A stretch of 64,000 nt of DNA. Origin: Psilocybe azurescens. Taxonomy: Eukaryota; Basidiomycota; Agaricomycetes; Agaricales; Agrocybaceae. Below, piece after piece: positions 47,613-57,604 of the stretch; position 1 is the first letter of the stretch; each line of letters starts with the position of its first letter. Both the position numbers and the translations under genes were made by a program. The stretch covers positions 1-64,000 of the forward strand of contig JAJIRX010000573.1 of NCBI GenBank assembly GCA_023853785.1. Reading direction: 5' to 3'. The notes beneath the pieces are model-generated. The model searched no databases. It saw only the letters and a program-made list of their open reading frames with translations, and was not told where the DNA came from.

Positions 47613-48418
47613 ATGCAAAATTGAATGAATCTAGAAGAATGCACTGATTAGATTCTAAGTTAAACCTCCCTCGTCGTGCATCTTACTGAGCATTGTCAAA
47701 GTCCACGGAAGCAGGGTCGGATGGTATGTGACTCGTTCTCTGTCCAGCGGAGAGCTTCATGGAGGAGGGCATGTCTTTGGTTCTCTGTCCAGCAGAGAAC
47801 GCGGTGGCTTGATAGTTCGAGAAGAGGCCCCGATACAACTCGCACCATATGCGTCTACTTATATGACCAAGCCGTAGATTTCTACCTGCTCTTGATAATC
47901 ATAGTCTTCAATTAACTGGGCGCACCTATTATTATCGGTAATCATCGTTCGAAGTCGATGGAACCTTACAATGATTTACACACCTTACAACACTGCCATA
48001 CCGTAGATGATGATGCTTTCATCGGAGTCATTAACACGCCCGCAGGGATCTGGCACCGAACACGGACACAGAATGGGGTGGTGTGAACTTTTACGATGCC
48101 GCATTCACACAGACGGTGTATGTTTAGAAAGAAGGTCCATCAGGTATTCCATCACAATGGTGGGTTTTGCATCGCGGGGTGTTGAAGATGCCGCTCATAT
48201 TTATGTCCAGTACATCTCAAGTAATGGACGCCAGTATTTTGGGTCTATGAGCTGCGCTACGACTTGCAAGTTGCATTAGCTTTATCCAGGAATGAAATAG
48301 GCGCCGCTGTCGACAGACTTACGTTGAGGGCTGTGAGGCACCGCTATGTTCTAACATTAGACATTAGATTCACTTTGGATCCCGGCAGTGAATGATCACA
48401 GCATTTGGGAGTGATACA
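47613..48418. other. upstream region of DUF6533 gene
   Basis: Contains two near-identical hairpins (47735-47755 and 47780-47800, GTTCTCTGTCCAGC with CGGAGAGC or AGAGAAC) 45 bp apart, and a stretch (47925-48180) also found downstream of the Gypsy element. No coding gene is supported. Confidence 0.45.
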
Positions 48419-48874
48419 TCATATGTGCAAGAGCGAAATAATCCCAAGGTATTGATCACGCACTGAGTCAGGTGTTTCGCCAATGCTTCTGATAAGGAAT
48501 GGAACTTCAAGATCAGAGCTTTGGACAGCTCCAAACGATCCGACGAGCACTAGTTCGTCAACCATGAGGTAGACTACTGCATCGCCAAGCCCATGTGTCT
48601 AAGAAAGGGTGACCTTTCTGTTGCGTATATACACCGTCTCTCTCCTTGAAACAATGTCACTTGAAAGCGGATCAGTTAGGCAAGCTGTGAAGAGAAAGGA
48701 TATCATCTGTGAAGGGAAATCGAGCTTTGGATTAGGATGTTTAATTGTCGAATACCAGTCCTTTATGAGTGTAGGTATAGCAGGAGTAGTCGGTTCGAAG
48801 AAACCCTGGAGACCTGTTAACTTTGAGCATCTCAGACTGCGAGAACATTGAAGAACAGTTGTGTGGTGCATCAT
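48419..48874 (-). pseudogene. hypothetical protein with one in-frame stop
   Basis: Not recognised. From ATG 48874: MMHHTTVLQCSRSLRCSK, TTPAIPTLIKDWYSTIK, DFPSQMISFLFTACLTDP, RRETVYIRNRKVTLS, then TAG at about 48599, then in the same frame THGLGDAVVYLMVDELVLVG and SIGETPDSVRDQYLGII to a TGA at 48419. The relic at 45.3-45.6 kb has TTG (Leu) where this copy has TAG, so the stop may be a recent mutation or a base error. Confidence 0.45.
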
Positions 48875-49096
48875 GAAGTTGGCATCATAAGTTGATAGTA
48901 ATGCAAGCTGGATCTATACTGTTTCTTTGAGTCTTCGCATAAGAATACATGAAAGAACGAGAGCAAAATGCAAACGGAAATGACAGTTCGAATTGAGGTA
49001 CGCGAGTGTTTGGATGAGGGGGAAAAACCAAACAACGCCTTGTTGAAGAATATGAATTGGAGTTGGACATCTGTTGGACATTCGGTTTCTTTCGAA

Positions 49097-52000
49097 ATGG
49101 CTTCAGACTTGTCCTCGTTATTGACCTCGTCCAAAAATCTGACTTCTCATTTGTCAAGACCTGATTTGCCTTCGGTGAATCTATCTCTTGACCAAATCGA
49201 AGCGCTTTCTCGCCGCCTTGTATCTCGCCAACCAGGAACATCAACAGATGCTGACCGGGCGTTAGTGTTCTCGATTCATTGTTAAAACCCAACTAATCCT
49301 TTGTTATAGGAACTATCTGTTAGCTCAAGCACATGTCGATGCATCAGCTCTATCAAGTTCTATAGCCCATCTCAATACATCCACCACTTTCTCCCCCTTC
49401 AACCATTGCAAGACACCGATGTTGCAGGTTACTTGCGAATCGCTCATGAACAAAATCTCATTTCCACCATTGAGGAAGGTCGTAAGGAAACCCAGGAAGA
49501 GTTCTATCGCTCACTAGAGGATCGTAGCCACCGTGACTGGGAAGCCAAGAAGAAACGCGTCTTTGAGGAGCTGGGTGACCGCGTCTCTAGTGCTGACCGC
49601 GGCGGCATGTCAGACCTGCGTGCAAGTGCTCTCGGAAAGAGTGTCCTAGGTGTCAGTCTTAACAGTGCACCCTGCATTTCTAATAGGATCATTCAATTCT
49701 CTTTCCGTTGATCTAGACTTCAACTGCAACCCCAAATTTGTCTTTGCAGATGCAAAGCAAAATGATGGCGTACGACCGCGTCGTTGCCGATCTCAACAGC
49801 GCACGATTGCAAGGCACATCCTACCCCATCGTGCATTCCCTCGTCGACGCATCCCTCGCAGTCGCTTCAGACGTATTTACCTTCAAAGCCATCCATGTTA
49901 GTTGGTAACTGACACATTACTTGCAGCCACGCGCGATCCAAATGACTCAAAACTTCCACATCCTTGCGAAAATTACCGGCGAACCACCAGCTCTCCCACC
50001 CATCGAGCATGCTGGCGCACACATCCTCAACGCTCCCCTCTTCTCCCGCAAGTATGCCAGAACATATCTTGGCGACCCGGAGACCCGCGAGGCAGTTGCT
50101 TTGCGTCGACAGATCGCTGCAGGGTCTCGGGAGGCACTCGAGGAGCAATACTGGGACATTTTGGAGAGGACTGTTCAGGCGCGTCCAATGGAAGCCAGGC
50201 TGGGAGGTGACCCGAGTGTTGCCAATCGAGTGAGAGCGTTCTTGTTGGTTAGGTATTATAGAAACGGAGAATGGGAAGAGAGGATTGAGGTGCGTTCCGT
50301 GTTTCTGTTTGATTATTCTGTCTAGACAGCCCAAGGATATTTCCAGCTCGTTGCCGGTCAGCCAATATGGGCAAAATTATTCTATCTTGTTCGAACAGGC
50401 CACACTAACGAAGCTCTTGCCGAGGCTTTGCAATTCCAACAAGCTATTGAAAGCCGAGAGGCGAGTTTTGTAAACCACTTCCGTACATGGATCGAATCAC
50501 CCGAAAGAAAGTAAGTAACATTTGCATTTAAACCATTACATGTCTTTTGACTGTTGTTGTCGAACGTAGACTGCCCAAAGTGCACCGCGACCATTTGCAG
50601 TCAGTGTATAACGCACACATGCTGCACTCCAACACTGCCGATCCCTTCAAGCTCGCTTTATACAAGCTCATGGGCAAGCTCGAGCCATCGAGACGGAGCG
50701 TACCTTTGGTGACCACTACGACTGAGGACTGGCTCTGGTTCCAGTTGGCAATGGTCGGTATCAGTGTCATTGGATGCTGCATCGTGAAGCTTACCGGTAT
50801 TCTGCTAATTTTTCATAGGTCGACGAGGAGGAGGACGGTGGTCTGCGTGCTTTAACCGAGGTCCTTCTCGGTTACGGTGAGCGTCATTTCGACGGACCTC
50901 CAAATCAACCAGGGTCGAGAAAAGGAGTGTGGGCCGGCGTATTGCTCATGTGTGGGCAATTTGAACGGGTGCGTTTCTCTTCAATAGGATCCTCTTACTA
51001 GTAGCGATGTCTGATACCCCAGTATAGGCAGTTGCTGCCCTATGGGAATATCAAGAAACTGAAGTCGAAGCTGTCCATCTTGCTATTGCGCTTGCCTATC
51101 ACGGCCTGTTGAGGATTCCTTCGAGAGCCGAGACATCTGATATGACTCCATGTAAGTATCCGGTCTCATCATTTTCTATTCCGTTTACCAGCTGACAATC
51201 TACTACAATTTGTATAGTATCTATATCCCCTACTGCTCCTCCCGCCCTAAGCCTCTCCACGATAGTGTGGAGGTATGTCAGGCAGTTTGTGAAGATGGAC
51301 GCCAAGGAGGCTCTGCAGTATGTGTATTGTATCACCCTCAGCTCCGACCAGGGCGGTGGTGTTGGCAAAGAACAGGTTGAGCTCTCGTGGGAGTTTGTTC
51401 GACGGATCATCGTGCTCGCGAACAGCGGGCCTGCTTGGGAAGAGCTCGTGGGCGGCGTCAGACCCGAAGGTGGCAGATATGTGCGTGTCCCTCGCTGTCA
51501 TCAATTAAATGAGGTTCATTATCGTATACTCATCCTTTCATCGTTCTTCGTGCATAGGGTGGTGTAATCGAGCAGAACGCCAAGCTCCTCCAGCTCTCAG
51601 AAACCCAAGAGTACAACAATGAGATCCTTCTCCGCGCCGCGCGTGACTCAGCGGACAACGACCGCGTCACCGAGGCGATCAAGTTGTACAACCTCGCCGG
51701 GGACTACGCGACCGTTGTCGAGTGCCTGGCGCACGCCCTCGGGAACACTGTTGCGCAGCCGAGTCTCGACGAGCGCGGCAAGGCGCTGGAGAGGACGGCC
51801 GCGGAGATTTTGAGGCATTATGAGCGCGCGAATCGCGCCGCGGGCAGGGAGCGTGAGGCGGTGGTGAGGTTGTTGAGGATTAGGGAGGCTGTGGATGCAA
51901 AGAACAAGGGCAGGCCTGAGGTGGCGCTTGATGTGCGTTCCACTTCCTTCTCTTCATTTCACTCTTTCTTTCTCTCGCTTTCATAAGATCGGTACTGATC

Positions 52001-52410
52001 TGTCTCTGCCTTGTTCTTTCAACTGTAGATCATGGAGTCAACGGATCTTATTCCTCTGACTGGGGATATAGCCAAGATCACACGACGCGCGGAAGAGTTC
52101 AGCCATCTCCACGAAGCGCTGCAGAAGAACCTGCAGACATATCTTACTCTGACGATGGACGCGCTCGCTGGTGTGCAACAACGCGTGAAGAGCTCGATGG
52201 TCGCCGACGCGACAAAGCAAATCGTACGTTTCCTGTTAATTGACTTCACTTCGTTGCTGACATCCTTATTCCTTCCTTCCTTCGTAGACATTGGCCAATA
52301 TCAGAAAGAAATCACGCTCGCTGATGGTGTTTGCGGGTATACTGAAGTATCGCATGTCCCCAGACGTGTACTCGTATCTGGCAAGGCTCGACGTCGAGAT
52401 CGCCCTCTGA
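49097..52410 (+). CDS. NIC96: nucleoporin Nic96 / Nup93
   Basis: Core scaffold of the nuclear pore inner ring, linking the Nsp1 channel complex to Nup188/192. Start ATG 49097 (MASDLSSLLTSSKNL); a coiled-coil N-terminus (EDRSHRDWEAKKKRVFEEL) then the alpha-solenoid: DRVVADLNSARLQGTSYP, GYFQLVAGQPIWAKLFYLVR, HRDHLQSVYNAHMLHS, GGLRALTEVLLGYGERHFDG, VWAGVLLMCGQFERAVAALW, LAIALAYHGLLR, IVWRYVRQFVKMDAKEALQY, KLYNLAGDYATVVECLAHAL and the C-terminal IRKKSRSLMVFAGILKYRM. About ten introns, including 49277-49309, 49903-49926 region, 50290-50327, 50513-50568 and 51139-51216. A C run at 49393-49397 is one base short between FSP and LQPLQD. Length (roughly 850 residues) fits the family. Convergent with SMN. 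Confidence 0.93.
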
Positions 52411-52826
52411 GTGCCTTCTTTTTGCGTCGGATGTCGACAAAAGGACACAAAGTTTGTTTGATGCTTAGCGCCAGATCTCTTATGTATTCTACTTTACTCT
52501 ATATCATACTTGTAGAGATTTTCCCTGACAAAACGCTGAGACTACATGGGAACGCTTGACGCGGAGGAATTTGGGGAGATATGTTGTATACTCACGGGGC
52601 AACGACTGATCATAAACAAGTTGACGTACCGTGTATGAATTGGTATAAACTGTACAGGAAGATAATAGAGCGCCACTTAGAACGGATGAGAATCAGATAA
52701 TGTTCTATTTCCCCGTGGATGTATTTGAAGAGACGTACAGCGTTCGTTCGTGAGGACGAAGAGTGTCACAGAGTCCAAAATAGTGCTGTCTGTTTTGTGG
52801 GGTATGGATTTTATCTATTTACTGTA

Positions 52827-53925
52827 TCACCTTTGGGTCGGGACGAACTCATCGGTCTCTTCGTCGACCTCTTTTTCGTCTCCTTCTTCGAGTTCTTCTT
52901 CGTCGTCATCATCTTCAGTGACGGGGTTGGGAGGATTCTGCGTTATTGACGACGCCTGTTGTGTTTGGGATGATTGGCGTTGACTCTAGAGTATTACAGT
53001 GTTGTGTAAGTTATCATTGTAAATTTGAAATGAGGGTTATGGTTGACGAGATAGACTCACATGGTACATGGCCGTCCAGTAACCACCCCAGTACATTGCA
53101 GTCAAAGCGCGCTGGAAAGCCTCATCCTGGCTGACTATTGATCCAGCCGGAGTATTTGGAATGTAACTTGCCTCAGACGGCATTGTCGGTAACGCTCCTG
53201 CTTCTGGCTCCTGGAAGGGACGGGTCGTGTGTCGGGATGAAAGTATCAAAGTCGATAGGTTTTGAGTCAGTTTCGGCCCCGTCGGTCGGCGAAATCGACG
53301 ATGGAGGGTTGGCTGTAGTTGCAGTTGCATTAGAAGACGCGTTCGCGGCTGGCTTTTTGAAGGATCGAAAGGGACATTGTACCACCTGTTGATAAGCGCA
53401 CGCATTTAGCAAGTGATCTCAAGAATGACAAGCAGCGTTTCATGCACTTACAAGGGCGATTTTTTGACTGGTTCTTTCTTCCAGTCTTTCTCTGTTCCAT
53501 GGTAGGCTTCGTACTCTTCCATAGCAGCATCCCAAGCATCCACTAGAGCAGAATCATCCCATATCTCCTGATGGGTCAATTCACGGCTCTCTTCCTCCTC
53601 CCTCGTAATCGTACTCACCCTCCTCGCCTTCCACTTCCTCTTCGTAAGTTTGTTGCGGCTGTTGACTTTTGGCAGAAACATTAGTGCTACTCAGATGCTT
53701 TTGGAATTCTGCGGTCTGTGAATTTGATCCATTTTTCGACGTGTTTAAGTCCTGTCGGCGTTTTGCCTTTTGGTTGTTGTTATTATTATTATTGTTTTTC
53801 TTTCGTTTTTTGGATGGAGGTGCGTGTCCAGAATGTGAAGATGATGAGGGAAGATTAATCGGTGCTTCTGGTTGGTCGTAGGGGAGTGTTATATCGTCGT
53901 ATGATACTATAGGCCTGCTCGACAT
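52827..53925 (-). CDS. SMN1: survival motor neuron (SMN) orthologue
   Basis: Core of the SMN complex that loads Sm proteins onto spliceosomal snRNAs. Start 53925 (MSSRPIVSYDDITLPYD); Lys/Asn-rich stretch; acidic run; the Gemin2-binding helix IWDDSALVDAWDAAMEEYEA; then SPLWYNVP and a Pro/Ser-rich linker; then the oligomerising YG box, FQRALTAMYWGGYWTAMYH, at about 53060-53120. There is no Tudor domain, as in S. pombe Smn1. After the YG box an intron (about 53060-52990) leads in frame to about 50 residues of very acidic tail (EDDDDEEELEEGDEKEVDEE) ending FVPTQR. Frame changes near 53595, 53375 and 53215 are probably base errors, since motifs on both sides are conserved. Confidence 0.85.
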
Positions 53926-54887
53926 TGTGGTAGGTCAAAATGATGCTTGCAAGTCGACAGGCGCCCTGCAGGATAATATTTGGCAGTGCCCTTTGTGTCT
54001 AACAGTATACCCCTGACATTGCTATGCAAAAATCCATTTTCAGCCTTTACTTCTGGATTGCGAGTCACCACCATGTCTGAAAATCGCACGTTACCACTCA
54101 AGCTGCCTGCCTAAATGCCTAAATGCCTAAGTGGGATATTATGGCGCGTTATGGTGTACCTGGCGCATCGCCATAGTTCTGCTCGTACTTGGCTTGTAGA
54201 GTTAGGAACTTACAGGAGGCGACGACATTCTCAACGACGATTGAAATCAACGTAATTCACTTTGACGTATCCCATTGGATCCTCGTCGAGGAAGAAGCCG
54301 TGTTCCCAAATCTAGCATTCCATTCGACTGAAGAGGGATCCGCGCAATTCTTTTACACCCCTCTGGGCCTCTGAACGCCCTCTGTCAAAACTAGCGTCAG
54401 ATAAACTGGTCAATACCGCGAATCAGAAACCATCTATCTCCTTACCAGCTATGTCTTGCAGAGTATCAACCTCGATTGCACTGACGCGCTCTTTCCGAGG
54501 GCGTTGCTCTTGCCGGACTTCCGTGTGAGCTACAAGACTATATCTTGGTGGATGTCGACTTCCCTATTACCCTACGAGGTAAATGGTTGCGGCTAGAATT
54601 GATGGAGGAACGGAAATTTTTCATCGTCAAGAATGAAGCAGCTTTTGAAGAACGCAGCACATTCTCACTATGCGAGCATTGAAGAGTGGTAAAGCTTTCG
54701 TAGCGGCACGAAATTTCAAAAGTATTTATTGCTCTGTGGATAATAGCTAATAGCAGCCTGCAAGTTCATAATTGGGTGGCTTGAACTCGGGCCAGTACGC
54801 AGTCATGTCTGACTGCTGTCTAACCTCATCATCATCGCAGCCTAATGAAAATTCGTCCTATTATCTCCTTTACTTATACTTGTCATT
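53926..54887. other. intergenic, SMN to F-box 3
   Basis: A short tandem repeat TGCCTAAATGCCTAAATGCC lies at 54107-54130. Frames at 54189-54374 and around 54450-54690 look like fragments of an F-box-like region but have no support. No confident gene. Confidence 0.4.
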
Positions 54888-56182
54888 ATGCCTCAAGATC
54901 AAGTGTCGTGCCAACTTCCAGGCGAAGTCCTCGAGCTTTTCGTGGACCAGGTCGCAAGCTTCCGAAATCTCGTTGAACGCCGAACCATGCTCCAGGCTTG
55001 TTCTCTTGTATCGCTGGCCTTTCGCAACCGGTCGCACCATCATCTTTTCTCAAATGTCGAATTTATTCAGCCATCATATTCTGTACGGTCCAAGTTATTC
55101 TATCAGCTCAGGAAATTCCGGGACATCGTTACTTCGGGGCTCGACCTTCGGATGACCAGTCCCCTATACCATGTCCAATCATTTTCTCTTGTAATGGATG
55201 GGTCGGTGTTCGACGCATATACAACAATGAATAACGAAGACCTGACAACAGTCCTGAGGATGTTGTGCAAGTACAGCAAGGCAATTCACACAACAACTCT
55301 ACTTGGATCATCTATGCGCATCTTTTGGCCGTATCTGACTCGGGACTTCCGCGAGGCTTTCAAGGAGTTATGTCGAGTGCCGTCCATGAGGACTCTCCAC
55401 TTGGAGAACCTGTGCAGCGTTCCAGCGACGTTCTTGCTGGGCACAAAGATCAGGAACGTCCGCCTTCACCTAGTCACAATATTTAGCCCCATCCATGGTC
55501 TTCCTGCTTTTAACTGCCTATGGGACTCTGTCGGCCAACTGCATTCTGTCGACATCGATCACACTTTCCCATTCTTCATAGAGGAGATAATCGGGTCGGA
55601 CATACGCACTCGCAATATCTCTCTGGAAAGGTCTTCGGAAGGGGTGAACCTATCAAGCATCAAGTCACTGAAATATACGTTCTATCAACCTGACGACTTC
55701 CAAAGGTTCATGCAGATTATGTTGGAAATTCCCTCACTTGAAAGGGTATGCATGATCTTTTGGATTTGGGGTCAAGTGGATTTCATCGAGTAGTCGGAGC
55801 CCAAGTCCCGTTCGATGAACTTCCTGCCCTGCGAACTTTGGCTATTGGCCACAGATCTTCGATAAGCACCGGAATTCGCAGTCCGCTTCTAAAGGTGTTG
55901 GATGTACTGAGATCTGCGTCTATATCTCGAACCTTGGAGAGCATCGAGTTGTCATTTGAAGTCCATTCACATCCACCGTGGCTGAGGTTAACCGAATTCT
56001 TTCCGGAAACGAAGACCTGGGCGTTGTTTGACAAGGTGCTCACTCACGAAACATTTGATTCAGTAACGAGAGTCAGGTTGAACTTGTGCTATTCAACGTT
56101 GCAAGCCCAACCGTGGACATTCGACGAGCAATTCTTTGCTAAGAGATGTCGTAGCTTTTGGCAGAGGTATTTCCGTTGTTAA
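54888..56182 (+). CDS. F-box-like protein 3
   Basis: N-terminal F-box-like segment (CQLPGEVLELFVDQVA, LQACSLVSLAFRNRSHHHLF) followed by a long leucine-rich-like region: LYHVQSFSLVMDGSVFD, TVLRMLCKYSKAIHTTTLLG, CRVPSMRTLHLENLCSVP, SIKSLKYTFYQPDDFQRFMQ, ELPALRTLAIGHRSSI and LESIELSFEVHSHPPWLRL, ending CRSFWQRYFRC. An intron of about 45 bp after IPSLER (55750-55795) is needed to join the two parts; the exact acceptor is unclear. Likely SCF adaptor of the agaric F-box type, target unknown. Confidence 0.68.
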
Positions 56183-56464
56183 TGGGGTCAAAATCGAAGG
56201 AGATAGTGGTGGACGTCTCCGTTCTACCACTGGGTGGTGAATTGGATATGTTGGTTTTTAGCACTTGACGGATCGTATTTCGGTCAGCATAGAGAAGCAA
56301 GACATAGATTGTCAATCCATCTGACCTTGCTAAGGGTCTCTCTTGATGTCGTGCTTCGAGGCACAAACCACACGATAGGTTTCTTTAAGAACGAAACTAC
56401 GATTCGAAGCGAAATTGTTGGTGCTTTCTCTATAACTCTGGATTGTACTTTTCACTGCCTGATT
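56183..56464. other. convergent gap, F-box 3 / CGI121
   Basis: Nothing seen beyond 3' flanks of the two convergent genes. Confidence 0.5.
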
Positions 56465-57246
56465 TCATGCCATGACGTTTTTCATAGCGACAGAGCTAAT
56501 CACGATATTATCCACGATAGCCCTCTCTCTAACTGGATTATCTGCAGCTTCTTTTACAGCCACCTCGTTGTTTAATTTGTAGTACTGTTACAAAGAATCA
56601 ATGAAAAAGCTTAACCATCCACTAGCGAAAGTACTCACTTTTTTATAGATGCCCAATCAGTCACAATTTCTAGTTCAGAAAATGGAACCAAGTCTCCGGA
56701 AACAATGTCTTTCATCTTCTCTTGAACTATTGAAGGAGTAAGGTCGGGAGAATCGATCCGCACGAGTATGACATCGGAGTCCTCGTTTGAAACTCCATAG
56801 CGTCGGATTGCCTCTGTGATCTAAATTTTCCAAGATCAACGTCAAATAAGAGTCAGATATGGTAAATCCCTACGTTATGTGTAGGGTTCAAGATATACAA
56901 GATCTCTGAATGGACGGTCTTCGTTCGTAGGCCTTTTGCGACTCTGCCAATATTGCTTGGTGAATGGCAGTCTCCAGGTGTAACTTGCTCGTGACCTGAG
57001 ATGAAGGGTGATAAAATCGTCTCAGAGAAACGCAGAGGCACCATGAGAGAACTCGTGACAGACAAGACGAGCATTGATAAACGCAAAATTGACTGCTTCC
57101 CGCGCCTTTTCACCTAGTTCACCTTCAGTAGTTGAGGCTTCGATAATTCGTGACTTTATTGAAGAGGAATTGGACACATTTCGGAAAAGCGCAATGTGTA
57201 CATTGGAGCATCTTGAGTCGAAGTGAGGGAATTGGAGGGATTCCAT
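56465..57246 (-). CDS. CGI121: KEOPS/EKC complex subunit Cgi121 (TPRKB)
   Basis: Subunit of the KEOPS complex that makes the t6A modification of ANN-decoding tRNAs; Cgi121 binds the kinase Bud32 and the tRNA 3' end. Start 57246: MESLQFPHFDSRCSNVHIAL, then EGELGEKAREAVNFAFINA, VTSKLHLETAIHQAILAESQ, GLRTKTVHSEILYILNPTHN, ITEAIRRYGVSNEDSDVILV and DWASIKKYYKLNNEV, ending SSVAMKNVMA. Introns at about 57060-57010 (GTCTGT..CTCAG), 56873-56822 and 56636-56581, all in frame. An A/T run at 56934-56937 is one base short between ESQK and GLRT. Divergent from ARP5 with about 360 bp between starts. Confidence 0.92.
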
Positions 57247-57604
57247 TGAAAGTAGATGACTTGTCCGAGACAAGTTGCGCTGATTACTGTTGGCGGAGTG
57301 TGGATTCGGCATCAGTTAGCAGTTTGCAATGGGCCTGGCTTACTTCCGACTTTCATAGCAAATCTATATACGATTCAAATACATCGCTGGCAGCCATATA
57401 TTAAGCTCTCATATCGATGGCACACTCATAATTAGTGCTCAAAAGGTTTTGCACTTTCTACACCTGCACGTTCACGTCGACTGACTCCGAAATAGAACAT
57501 CCATTCAACCAAACTCATCTGTCAAAGTTTACATACTCGGTACTCAACACTCATATAAGCCCGTAACCGAACCTTGAACTTGAACCATTAAAGACTGTCG
57601 CGTT
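57247..57604. promoter_or_regulatory. bidirectional promoter, CGI121 / ARP5
   Basis: 358 bp between divergent start codons. No distinct motif assigned. Confidence 0.45.

Noticed and set aside
49867..50334. Minus-strand open frame opposite NIC96
   Set aside because: Antisense shadow of conserved nucleoporin coding sequence.
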